This document shows positions 1 to 6,301 of a DNA stretch of 12,451 nucleotides, in pieces. A program made the translations under genes and the position numbers. Below the pieces are notes generated by a model, which saw nothing but the letters and a program-made list of their open reading frames with translations, was not told the origin of the DNA and ran no database searches. The stretch's first letter is position 1. Every line of letters begins with the position of its first letter. Origin of the DNA: Sulfuricella sp. (GTDB taxonomy: Bacteria; Pseudomonadota; Gammaproteobacteria; Burkholderiales; Sulfuricellaceae); the NCBI GenBank assembly GCA_019911785.1, contig JAIOJM010000302.1, positions 1 through 12,451 on the forward strand, in the 5' to 3' direction.

Positions 1-1
1 G

Positions 2-772
2 GCGAACATCACCAACCTGCCCTGGCGGATCGATGAGGCGTCGATCGCAGCGGAGTTCCGCATCCCCCAGGTTCGATTGATCAACGATTTTCAGGCCGTG
101 GCTTACGGCATCGAGGCCCTGGAAAGCCAGGATCTGGCGACTCTGCAAGCCGGCGCGCCGCAGGAATGCGGCGTGCGCGCGGTCATCGGCGCCGGCACCG
201 GCCTGGGTGAAGGCTACATGGTCTGGCAGGGGGGCTATTACGAGGCATTTCCGTCAGAGGGCAGCCATGCCGATTTCGCGCCGACCGATGCGCTGCAAAT
301 CGAGTTGCTGCGCTATCTTGCCGCGCGTTACGGCCATGTTTCCTACGAACGGCTGCTGTCCGGCCCGGGTCTGGTGAATATCTTCGAGTTCCTGCGCGAC
401 AGCCGCGGCCAGCAGGCAACAGCGGAGCTGCAATCAGCGATGAAGGCCGGCGATCCGGCGGCGGCGATTTCGGACTGCGCGATGGGCGGCAAGGATGACC
501 TGGCCGTGTCGGCGCTCGACCTGTTCGCGCGCATCTACGGTGCGGAAGCCGGCAACCTGGCACTCAAGGTGCTGGCGCGCGGCGGCGTATACATTGCCGG
601 CGGCATCGCAGCGCAGATCATGGGCAAGCTGAAGGATGGCGAATTTCTGCGCGCATTTGCCGACAAGGGGCGCTTTGCCGGGCTGCTGGGGGGTATTCCC
701 GTCCATGTCGTGCTCAACCCCAAGGTGGGCCTGCTGGGCGCGGCGAGAGTGGCAGAGAGGATCGTTCTATAA
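2..772 (+). CDS. glk: Glucokinase, 5'-truncated by the window edge
   Basis: This is ATP-dependent glucokinase, which phosphorylates glucose to glucose 6-phosphate in the cytoplasm. The frame is open from base 2, so the true start lies upstream and about 256 C-terminal residues are visible. The first residues read ANITNLPWRID, which matches the typical Glk segment before the substrate-binding region. Next come INDFQAVAYGIEAL, where the Asp of INDF is the expected catalytic base, and the glycine-rich phosphate-binding stretch GAGTGLGEG. A second glycine-rich motif near the end, IAGGIAAQI, is the usual adenosine-site element of bacterial Glk. The C-terminus (VGLLGAARVAERIVL) is also family-like. 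The TTG at 77 is not a credible start because family sequence continues upstream of it. The gene is followed by 83 bases before hsdM. I see nothing odd in the coding part. Confidence 0.93.
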   Translation, partial: ANITNLPWRIDEASIAAEFRIPQVRLINDFQAVAYGIEALESQDLATLQAGAPQECGVRAVIGAGTGLGEGYMVWQGGYYEAFPSEGSHADFAPTDALQIELLRYLAARYGHVSYERLLSGPGLVNIFEFLRDSRGQQATAELQSAMKAGDPAAAISDCAMGGKDDLAVSALDLFARIYGAEAGNLALKVLARGGVYIAGGIAAQIMGKLKDGEFLRAFADKGRFAGLLGGIPVHVVLNPKVGLLGAARVAERIVL

Positions 773-785
773 AAAAGCGATTGGC

Positions 786-857
786 CACGAATGTTCACGA
801 ATCCCCTTCGTGTTAGCATTCGCTGCCAACTAAAACATGCTCACAGGGAACACGAAT
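786..857 (+). repeat. Short CACGAAT repeats in the glk-hsdM gap
   Basis: The heptamer CACGAAT occurs at 786-792 and 796-802, exactly 10 bases apart, and again at 851-857, where it overlaps the hsdM start codon. An inverted TTCGTG is at 807-812. Near-helical spacing could suit a protein-binding site upstream of the restriction operon, but this could equally be residue of a dispersed intergenic repeat. No regulator can be named. Confidence 0.35.
796..812 (+). terminator. Weak stem-loop after glk
   Basis: CACGAA (796-801) pairs with TTCGTG (807-812) around the loop TCCCC, 24 bases after the glk stop. The stem is only 6 bp and is followed by TTAGCATT rather than a clear T-run, so it is at best a weak terminator. 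It may instead be a by-product of the CACGAAT repeats. Confidence 0.2.
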
Positions 858-2544
858 GCACTGGATCGCACCATCCGAACGGGACACCGCCACCGATACC
901 CTTGAAAAACGCCTGTGGAATACCGCCGACCAGTTCCGTGCCAACTCCGGGCTGACTGCCGCGCAGTATTCCGCCCCGGTGCTCGGTCTCATCTTCCTGC
1001 TGTTCGCAGAGACTCGCTTCGCACAACGCCGCGCTGCCTTACTCCCCTCTCCCCTCGCGGGAGAGGGGCTGGGGGAGAGGGGGAGCCGTCGTGCCTCCCG
1101 TGCCGATGACCCCGCCGCCTACCATGCGGAAGGCGTGATCTTCCTGCCGCAAGCGGCCCGCTTCGAGCATTTGCTGAACCTGCCGGAAGGCGCGAACGTC
1201 GGCCAGGCGATCAACGACGCGATGGCGGAAATCGAAAAGCACAATCCGCAACTGGCGGGCGTGCTGCCGCGCACCTACCAGATCTTCACCAGCACCCTGC
1301 TCAAGGAACTGCTGAAGAAAGTCTCCGAGATTCCCGTCAGCCTCGACTACGATGCCTTCGGCCGCATCTACGAATACTTTCTCGGCGAGTTCGCCCGCAC
1401 CGAAGGCCAGAAGGGCGGCGAGTTCTACACGCCCAGCTCCATCGTGCGCCTGCTGGTCGAAGTGATCGAGCCGTTCCACGGGCGCATCCTCGACCCCGCC
1501 TGCGGCTCAGGCGGCATGTTCGTGCAGAGCGCGCGCTTCGTCGCCGAGCACCAGAAGAATGCCGCCGACGAACTCTTCATCCACGGCGTGGAAAAGACCG
1601 ACGACACCGGGCGCCTGGCGCGGATGAACCTCGCCATCCACGGCCTCGAAGGCGACATCCGCCACGGCGGCCACATCAACAGCTACTACGACGACCCGCA
1701 CGAAGCGGTTGGAAAATTCGATTTCGTCCTCGCCAATCCGCCGTTCAACGTCAACGCCGTGGACAAGGATCGGCTGGCTTCGGAGGTGGGCCGTGACGCT
1801 CAAGGAAAGTCCCGCCGTTTCCCCTTCGGCCTGCCGCGCACCGACAACGCCAACATGCTGTGGATACAACTGTTCTATTCCAGCCTCAACGACAAAGGCC
1901 GCGCCGGATTCGTCATGGCGAATTCCGCCTCTGACGCGCGCAGCAGCGAACAGGAAATCCGTAAACAATTGATCGAAGCCCGCGCCGTGGACGTAATGGT
2001 CGCCGTCGGCCCCAACATGTTCTACACCGTCACGCTGCCTTGCACGCTGTGGTTCCTGGATAAAGGAAAGAAAGGCACACCGCGCGCCGACACCATCCTC
2101 TTCATCGACGCCCGCCACATCTACCGCCAGATCGACCGCGCCCACCGCGACTGGTCGGATGCGCAGATCGGCTTCATCGCCAACATCGTGCGCCTGTATC
2201 GCAATGAAGCGCCGGACTACACCCTGGGCGGCGAAGAAACAGCCACAAAACTCGCCGAACTCTTTACCCCCTCTCCCCTCGCGGGAGAGGGTTGGGGAGA
2301 GGGGGAAATTCGCTACCGAGACATCCCCGGCCTGTGCAAGGCCGCCACCCTCGCCGAGATCGAAGCCCAAGGCTGGAGCCTCAATCCCGGTCGCTACGTG
2401 GGGGTGGCAGCGGGGGAGGAAGTCAGCGACGAAGACTTCAAGGAAAAGCTGGAAGCGCTGAACGAGGAACTGGAAGTGCTGAATTCTGAAGCACTGGAAT
2501 TGCAATCCCGTATCGCGCAAAATGTCGCATCTCTACTGGACTGA
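856..2544 (+). CDS. hsdM: Type I restriction-modification methyltransferase subunit HsdM, with two in-frame repeat inserts
   Basis: HsdM is the AdoMet-dependent N6-adenine methyltransferase subunit of a type I system. It works in M2S and R2M2S complexes. The 562-residue protein has the HsdM N-terminal helical domain (about residues 13-165, including [20 protein letters not shown]), then [14 protein letters not shown]. AdoMet motif I is DPACGSGGM (residues 213-221) and catalytic motif IV is NPPF (294-297). The C-terminus is a predicted helical or coiled-coil tail ending [13 protein letters not shown] 856 is preceded by AGGGAA at 845-850. Two stretches are foreign to the family: residues about 63-76 and 471-484, both encoded by copies of the same GC-rich palindrome. 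They fall outside the catalytic motifs, between RFAQRRAAL and the [10 protein letters not shown] segment and between KLAEL and the YRDIPGLC segment. Without them the length would be near the usual 510-540. The gene leads the operon, and an addiction module begins 16 bases downstream. Confidence 0.96.
   Translation: MHWIAPSERDTATDTLEKRLWNTADQFRANSGLTAAQYSAPVLGLIFLLFAETRFAQRRAALLPSPLAGEGLGERGSRRASRADDPAAYHAEGVIFLPQAARFEHLLNLPEGANVGQAINDAMAEIEKHNPQLAGVLPRTYQIFTSTLLKELLKKVSEIPVSLDYDAFGRIYEYFLGEFARTEGQKGGEFYTPSSIVRLLVEVIEPFHGRILDPACGSGGMFVQSARFVAEHQKNAADELFIHGVEKTDDTGRLARMNLAIHGLEGDIRHGGHINSYYDDPHEAVGKFDFVLANPPFNVNAVDKDRLASEVGRDAQGKSRRFPFGLPRTDNANMLWIQLFYSSLNDKGRAGFVMANSASDARSSEQEIRKQLIEARAVDVMVAVGPNMFYTVTLPCTLWFLDKGKKGTPRADTILFIDARHIYRQIDRAHRDWSDAQIGFIANIVRLYRNEAPDYTLGGEETATKLAELFTPSPLAGEGWGEGEIRYRDIPGLCKAATLAEIEAQGWSLNPGRYVGVAAGEEVSDEDFKEKLEALNEELEVLNSEALELQSRIAQNVASLLD
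1044..1083 (+). repeat. GC-rich palindromic repeat, copy 1, inside hsdM
   Basis: The arm CCCCTCTCCC (1044-1053) pairs perfectly with GGGAGAGGGG (1059-1068) around a five-base loop, and a second purine arm, GGGGGAGAGGGGG (1071-1083), can compete for the same left arm. In the hsdM frame it reads [12 protein letters not shown]. It matches the copy at 2267-2305 in the same orientation, apart from length changes in the G runs, and the copy at 6408-6446 inverted. Repeats of this kind are dispersed, REP-like elements in many proteobacterial genomes, mostly intergenic. Position inside a conserved gene is the unusual part. Confidence 0.85.
2267..2305 (+). repeat. GC-rich palindromic repeat, copy 2, inside hsdM
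   Basis: This 39-base element has the same architecture as the copy at 1044-1083: CCCCCTCTCCC, a short CTCGC loop, GGGAGAGGG, then a second GGGGAGAGGGGG arm. It is in the same orientation and is translated as [12 protein letters not shown]. It lies in the C-terminal part of HsdM, between the methyltransferase core and the YRDIPGLC segment. Its 39 bases equal 13 codons, consistent with a frame-neutral gain. Confidence 0.85.
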
Positions 2545-2560
2545 TTTGAGGAGGAATAGC

Positions 2561-2785
2561 ATGAACACCGAAACCATCGAAGACACCGTCCTGCACCTGC
2601 CGCCGCAACAACGCGCCGAACTTGCGCACAAGCTGCTGTTGAGCCTGGAAGAACAAAGCGAGGATGAAATTGCCGAGGCATGGCGCGTCGAAGCGCTGCG
2701 CCGCTCAGCGGAAATTGACAGCGGATTGGTTGATACCGTTTCTTCTGAAGAGGTCAGTGCCGCCGCCCGTGCGTTGTTGAAATGA
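2561..2785 (+). CDS. Addiction-module antitoxin of the TIGR02574 type
   Basis: This 74-residue acidic protein has the hallmarks of the 'putative addiction module component' antitoxins that pair with ParE/RelE toxins. It has an N-terminal helix followed by [19 protein letters not shown] (about residues 12-30), then a toxin-wrapping tail with [29 protein letters not shown] 2561 is chosen because a strong ribosome site, GAGGAGG, ends about six bases upstream. A start at 2522 would overlap hsdM and add 13 residues with no family match. The stop overlaps the toxin start as ATGA at 2782-2785, so the pair is translationally coupled. Such antitoxins usually bind and mask the toxin and may autorepress. 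No separate promoter is visible, so expression probably comes from the hsdM transcript or from inside hsdM. Confidence 0.87.
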   Translation: MNTETIEDTVLHLPPQQRAELAHKLLLSLEEQSEDEIAEAWRVEALRRSAEIDSGLVDTVSSEEVSAAARALLK

Positions 2786-3081
2786 AATACCGGCTTCACC
2801 GTGCTGTAACCAGCGAGCACTTCGATAACATCGTCTTTTACGAAAACCGATTGCCCGGCTTGGGTGCGGATTATCTCAACGAGTTCGAAACGGTCATGGC
2901 GCGTATCTGTACTGCGCCCAATTTTTATCCGGCGATAGCCGCCCCCGATATTCACAAAGCCGGGTTGAAGCGTTTCCCCTTTCATTTCATCTACCGCGTG
3001 ATGCCCACGCAAATCATCGTGCTTGCCGTGGCACATCAGCGCCGCCGCCCGGCTTATTGGATGGGGCGGATAGCGAAATGA
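2782..3081 (+). CDS. ParE/RelE-superfamily toxin
   Basis: This 99-residue basic protein fits the plasmid-stabilisation (ParE-like) toxin fold. It has an N-terminal strand ([21 protein letters not shown]), a helix with [16 protein letters not shown], then a C-terminal sheet with [32 protein letters not shown]. The KRFPF.. IYR and [11 protein letters not shown] segments are characteristic of ParE relatives. Family members poison DNA gyrase (ParE) or cleave ribosome-bound mRNA (RelE). The sequence alone does not decide the target, though the ParE-like tail favours gyrase. The start overlaps the antitoxin stop as ATGA. The stop in turn overlaps the following micro-ORF start as ATGA (3078-3081). 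The module sits between hsdM and hsdS, so it could penalise loss of the restriction locus. Confidence 0.88.
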   Translation: MKYRLHRAVTSEHFDNIVFYENRLPGLGADYLNEFETVMARICTAPNFYPAIAAPDIHKAGLKRFPFHFIYRVMPTQIIVLAVAHQRRRPAYWMGRIAK

Positions 3082-3236
3082 GCCTGCCCCAAAACATGAT
3101 TGCCGAAATCGGACAAAGCGTAGGTCGGGCTTTAGCCCGACATGTCGGGTTGAAACCCGACCTACAGATGAATGCCCAGGCGCGCGAACTGGAGGCGACT
3201 ATCGCGGCGAATGTGGCGGAGATTCTGGAGGCATGA
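3078..3236 (+). CDS. 52-residue micro-ORF resembling a second HsdM C-terminal tail
   Basis: This short ORF overlaps the toxin stop (ATGA, 3078-3081) and the hsdS start (ATGA, 3233-3236). Its last residues, ELEATIAANVAEILEA, resemble the HsdM terminus [22 protein letters not shown] and a late L align without gaps. The first twelve residues are [12 protein letters not shown]. The middle (about residues 15-30, SVGRALARHVGLKPDLQ) is encoded by a palindromic repeat at 3120-3165, so the ancestral peptide was probably shorter. It may be a displaced HsdM tail, a small conserved accessory peptide of M-S operons, or just a coupling cistron that delivers ribosomes to hsdS. The ORF and its overlaps are seen directly; function is not known. 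Confidence 0.62.
   Translation: MSLPQNMIAEIGQSVGRALARHVGLKPDLQMNAQARELEATIAANVAEILEA
3120..3165 (+). repeat. GTAGGTCGGG-type double-hairpin repeat inside the micro-ORF
   Basis: Two adjacent perfect hairpins are visible: GTCGGGCTTTAGCCCGAC (3124-3141) and GTCGGGTTGAAACCCGAC (3144-3161). The outer ends GTAGGTCGGG (3120-3129) and CCCGACCTAC (3156-3165) are also exact inverted repeats, so the element can form two hairpins or one long cruciform-like stem. It belongs to a different family from the CCCTCTCCC elements in hsdM and hsdR. Similar repeats are usually intergenic. Here it is read through in frame as a Gly/Arg/Leu-containing stretch. Confidence 0.85.
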
Positions 3237-4432
3237 CAGTGGCAAGGGATTGGCCAACCGCAAATCTTGGAGACGTTATCGACTTGTTCGATTCTCAACG
3301 CGTGCCGCTGAACAGTCGGCAACGGCAGGAACGACAAGGCAAGTTCCCTTACTACGGAGCGCAGGGCATCATCGACCATATCGATGGATATATCTTCGAT
3401 GGTCGTTACATACTCGTTGCGGAAGATGGCGAAAATCTGAATAGCAAGAAGCTCCCGCTTGCACTCTTTGCCACCGGAAAATTCTGGGTCAATAATCATG
3501 CCCACATCCTTCGGGGGAAGCCCAACGTCGCTGACGATACGTATCTTCTCGCCTGTCTAAATAACGCCGACATCAAGCCATTTGTGACCGGCGCAGCCCA
3601 GCCGAAGCTGTCACAGGCAAATTTACGACTGATTGAAATTCCGCTGCCACCAGTCCCAACCCAACGCCGCATCGCAAGCATTCTCTCCGCCTACGACGAG
3701 CTGATCGAAAACAACCAGCGGCGCATCCGCATACTGGAAGAAATGGCGCGCAGCCTCTACCGCGAATGGTTCGTCCATTTCCGCTACCCCGGCCACGAAT
3801 CCGTTCCGCTCGTGGATTCACCGCTTGGGCAGATTCCGCAGGGGTGGGAGGTGAAAAAGCTCGGTGACATTGCCGAAGACATGCGCCGCAACATCCCGAA
3901 AGGGCGGCTCGACGAACCCCAGCCCTACGTCGGTCTCGAACACATCCCGCGCCGCTCACTCGCGCTTGACTCATGGGAGATGGCGTCTGAACTCGGCTCG
4001 AACAAGCTGAAATTTAAAAAAGGCGAAGTCCTTTTCGGCAAGATTCGGCCTTATTTCCACAAAGTCAGCGTCGCGCCGTTCGACGGCTTGTGCTCTGCTG
4101 ACACCATCGTTATCCGCGCACGGCAATCCGAGCACTACGCCATTGTTGTGGGCTGTGTTTCAAGCGACGAGTTTGTCGCGCATGCGACCGCCACCTCAAA
4201 TGGATCGAAAATGCCGCGCGCGAATTGGAGCGTGCTGAAAGAGCAACCCATCGCCATCCCGACCAGGGAGGTTGCACACCAATTTTCGGCAGCAGTGGAC
4301 CCAGCCATTCGGCAAATGCAAACGCTCATTTTCCAAACCGCCAACCTCCGCCTTACCCGCGACCTACTGCTGCCGCGCCTGCTGTCGGGGCAGGTAGAAT
4401 TGGCTACTGACACTCCGGCCATAACGGCATAA
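3233..4432 (+). CDS. hsdS: Type I restriction-modification specificity subunit HsdS
   Basis: HsdS reads the bipartite DNA target and holds two HsdM subunits. The 399-residue protein has the expected two-repeat plan. Target-recognition domain 1 covers about residues 5-136 and starts at WPTANLGDVIDLFDSQRVPL. The first conserved helical spacer covers 137-200, from PLPPVPTQRRIASILSAYDELI through REWFVHFRYPGHE. Domain 2 covers about 205-345 (IPQGWEVKKLGDIAEDM onward). The second spacer ends in DLLLPRLLSGQVEL. The two spacers are similar in kind, as type I HsdS requires. ATG 3233 overlaps the micro-ORF stop (ATGA), and no good independent ribosome site is seen, so translation probably depends on coupling. 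The target sequence cannot be read from the protein by eye. No repeat insertion is found in this gene. Confidence 0.95.
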   Translation: MTVARDWPTANLGDVIDLFDSQRVPLNSRQRQERQGKFPYYGAQGIIDHIDGYIFDGRYILVAEDGENLNSKKLPLALFATGKFWVNNHAHILRGKPNVADDTYLLACLNNADIKPFVTGAAQPKLSQANLRLIEIPLPPVPTQRRIASILSAYDELIENNQRRIRILEEMARSLYREWFVHFRYPGHESVPLVDSPLGQIPQGWEVKKLGDIAEDMRRNIPKGRLDEPQPYVGLEHIPRRSLALDSWEMASELGSNKLKFKKGEVLFGKIRPYFHKVSVAPFDGLCSADTIVIRARQSEHYAIVVGCVSSDEFVAHATATSNGSKMPRANWSVLKEQPIAIPTREVAHQFSAAVDPAIRQMQTLIFQTANLRLTRDLLLPRLLSGQVELATDTPAITA

Positions 4433-4465
4433 AATGCGCGTAGCTACTGACTATACTTAATCATA

Positions 4466-5239
4466 ATGAACCCGATCAACGAACTACGCTTTGCCGTGAG
4501 CGACCGCATCAACGATGTGGAGGTCGGGCCTGCGCACGTCTCATTGGCACTGTTGGGCGAGTTTCAGAAGGATGTGAGCGAGTTTCTCAAAGGTACAGGG
4601 CGCGATGTTGATCCGGCTCAGGTACTGGTCTCGGTGGAAGATGGATCGCTGGCGTTAGTGGCTTCTGGATTGCTTGCAGCAACTTCCTTGTGGGCTGACA
4701 TAGAACACCTGAAATCTCCCGATTCTCTCAGTTTGATTGATGCCAAGCGCGCTGCGGTTGTTGAGCGCTGGCAGGCAAGTGCCAGGCAGAACCCACACCG
4801 GCGTTATTTGGTTGCGGATCGTGCCGCTCAGGTGGGCTTCTCTGTGGATTCGGCATCCGACTACCGCAGGGTTGAACAGGTTTGGGTGCATGTCGAAAAG
4901 TACCTGCACGGCCGGGTTATTGATCTGGGCGGCAAAACCAAGGCCAATGTTCATCTTGAACTGGAGAGCGGAGAAACCTTGACGGTTGCGGCGAGCCAGG
5001 ATTTGCTGGCCCAAGATGAGCATAACCGCTTGTACCGCCCGGCACTGCTGCATGTCACGGCTGAGGAAAATCTGCTCACGGGCGCTTTGCGTAATTTGCG
5101 CTTGCTGGCTTTCGAGGCGCATCAGCCGAGCTATGACGAGGATGAGTTCAAGCGCATGGTCGAGCGGGGTACGCAGGCCTGGGCGGATGTGCCTGATTCC
5201 GCGGCTTGGCTGGAAACGCTGCGGGGAGGCAAGGAATGA
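4466..5239 (+). CDS. Unrecognised 257-residue protein coupled to a PIN-domain gene
   Basis: I do not recognise this family. The protein is mixed alpha/beta in appearance, soluble, without signal peptide or membrane segment. The N-terminal third has VSDRINDVEVGPAHVSLALLG and VSVEDGSLALVASGL. The middle has ARQNPHRRYLVADRAAQ and a strand-rich part (RVIDLGGKTKANVHLEL, LTVAASQDLL). The C-terminus is acidic (SYDEDEFKRMVERG) and ends WLETLRGGKE. Its stop overlaps the PIN-protein start as ATGA (5236-5239), the arrangement seen for VapB/VapC pairs. It is far longer than a usual VapB and shows no obvious AbrB or ribbon-helix-helix DNA-binding motif. No Shine-Dalgarno sequence precedes ATG 4466. A TATACT at 4452-4457 would place a transcript start almost at the ATG, so leaderless expression is conceivable. 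It begins 33 bases after hsdS. Confidence 0.8.
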   Translation: MNPINELRFAVSDRINDVEVGPAHVSLALLGEFQKDVSEFLKGTGRDVDPAQVLVSVEDGSLALVASGLLAATSLWADIEHLKSPDSLSLIDAKRAAVVERWQASARQNPHRRYLVADRAAQVGFSVDSASDYRRVEQVWVHVEKYLHGRVIDLGGKTKANVHLELESGETLTVAASQDLLAQDEHNRLYRPALLHVTAEENLLTGALRNLRLLAFEAHQPSYDEDEFKRMVERGTQAWADVPDSAAWLETLRGGKE

Positions 5240-5742
5240 CGGCTGCCGTGTTGCTGGATACCAGTTTCCTGATTTCACTGGTTGACGGAAGACGGCCTAA
5301 TCATTCCATCGCGGCGCAGTATTACCGCATGATGCTTGAACAGCAGTCCCCGATGTTTTTTTCCGCTATCGTCGCTGCCGAGTTTGCAATCAAGCAACCC
5401 ATTACCGACCTTCCCCTGAAAAATTTCCGCTGTATCCCTTTCAATATCCCGCATTCGACAGAAGCTGCGCGTTTGTGGAATCTGCTTGTTCGCGACAGCG
5501 GCGATAATCGCGCCGTGGTGCGCGATGACATCAAGCTTATGGCACAAGCAGCTCATGAGTCGATTCCATTTATCCTGACGGAAGATGCATCAACCCTTTA
5601 CAAATACTGTGAGCGATTGCGAGATACAGGGGCGTTGCACGTCAGGGCAATAAGACTTGTTGATGGTTTTGATTCGTGTGTATTACGCGAAGATGGCCAG
5701 CGCGGGTTGAGTCTGGATCAGTCGGCAACTGATGCCGAATAA
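5236..5742 (+). CDS. PIN-domain ribonuclease-like protein
   Basis: This 168-residue protein has the acidic constellation of PIN nucleases: Asp8 in LLDTSFLISLVD, Glu49 in SAIVAAEFAI, Asp97/Asp98 in VVRDDIKLMAQA, and Asp117 in FILTEDASTL. PIN domains of the VapC group cleave RNA, often tRNA or rRNA, with Mg2+ or Mn2+. ATG 5236 gives this N-terminus directly before the first catalytic strand and overlaps the preceding stop. An upstream start at 5206 would add ten residues that only read the other gene out of frame. Family VapC proteins are mostly near 130-140 residues, and here a C-terminal extension from about residue 130 (ALHVRAIRLVDGFDSC and beyond) adds length. The pairing with a 257-residue partner makes a toxin/antidote or RNA-processing role plausible but unproven. 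Confidence 0.82.
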   Translation: MTAAVLLDTSFLISLVDGRRPNHSIAAQYYRMMLEQQSPMFFSAIVAAEFAIKQPITDLPLKNFRCIPFNIPHSTEAARLWNLLVRDSGDNRAVVRDDIKLMAQAAHESIPFILTEDASTLYKYCERLRDTGALHVRAIRLVDGFDSCVLREDGQRGLSLDQSATDAE

Positions 5743-5871
5743 GCTGTACCAAAAATTCCCAAGTGCAAAGTCGGAAGCAAAAAGGCTGGAGCCATAGCGC
5801 GCCTTCTTTTCGCTTTCTTTTTTTGGCTGGGAATCGAAGGTCGCGCCCCGAATTTCTTTGTTGCAGCGGGC

Positions 5872-6150
5872 GTGGCTGCAGCAGTGGGAGAGGCGGCACA
5901 GTACACGCGAAACAAGGGGCTGGATAAATCGATCTACAAGGAATTTGTGATTAGCCATCTGCGAAGTATGGGGCCAACGACACGTCAAGGACTTGAGCAG
6001 TTATTACTGCCCATGCTGCCCCAAGTGCTGCCACCTCAGCAAAAGTTGAATAGAGTTAAAAATTTGCTGGCTGAGATGAGCAGGGAAAAAACGGTAAAGT
6101 CGCTAGGCGGGGGGCCAAAGGCGGTATGGTCATTGGTTGTAGAGAAATGA
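5872..6150 (+). pseudogene. C-terminal winged-helix remnant of an AlbA_2/Schlafen-like ATP-binding protein
   Basis: From about GEAAQYTRNKGLDKSIYK to the stop, the peptide resembles the extreme C-terminal winged-helix part of AlbA_2-type putative transcriptional regulators or ATP-binding proteins. It has helices with KEFVISHLRSMG and TRQGLEQLLLPMLPQVL, a linker, then KLNRVKNLLAEMSREKTVKS and a final WSLV strand. Such proteins are normally several hundred residues; the N-terminal domains are absent here. GTG 5872 is only nominal, since the frame is open back to a TAG at 5794 and upstream residues are low-complexity (FAFFFWLGIEG). The 129 bases between the PIN gene and here (5743-5871) hold a T-rich run and no gene I can support. 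A genuine small DNA-binding protein is less likely, but not excluded. Confidence 0.5.
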
Positions 6151-6173
6151 AAATCACCATTGGAATAAGTACA

Positions 6174-6224
6174 TTTTTATCCAATTTTTATCCGGTTTTA
6201 TCTGATTTGCAAGGTTGGTATGTT
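6174..6224 (+). promoter_or_regulatory. AT-rich hsdR leader with 11-base TTTTTATCC repeats and a possible extended -10
   Basis: The 151-base gap before hsdR is markedly AT-rich compared with its surroundings. TTTTTATCC occurs at 6174-6182 and 6185-6193, followed by a degenerate TTTTATCTG at 6196-6204, all near an 11-base period. Just downstream, TGGTATGTT (6216-6224) fits an extended -10, with only a poor -35 (TTTTAT, 6196-6201). This suggests hsdR has its own promoter, perhaps with an upstream AT element or regulator site, so restriction could be timed after modification. This is inference from sequence pattern only. Confidence 0.35.
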
Positions 6225-6301
6225 CTTTAATTAATTGTTTGTAAAAGGAATCGTGGTCGGATAATTAAGCGAGAGTCCGGAAAATTTAGCCCATTCAAGA
6301 C

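Noticed and set aside
1507..2520. 337-residue open frame on the minus strand inside hsdM
   Set aside because: Antisense shadow of a GC-rich conserved gene. The composition is not protein-like and the sense strand carries intact methyltransferase motifs.
4403..4451. GCTACTGAC direct repeat at 4403-4411 and 4443-4451 around the hsdS stop, as a target-site duplication
   Set aside because: Only 40 bases separate the copies, with no element between them. Nine bases can recur by chance.
5642..5988. Overlapping minus-strand open frames in the PIN-remnant junction
   Set aside because: They are Lys/Arg- and Ala-rich low-complexity readings of a T-rich stretch with no family resemblance.
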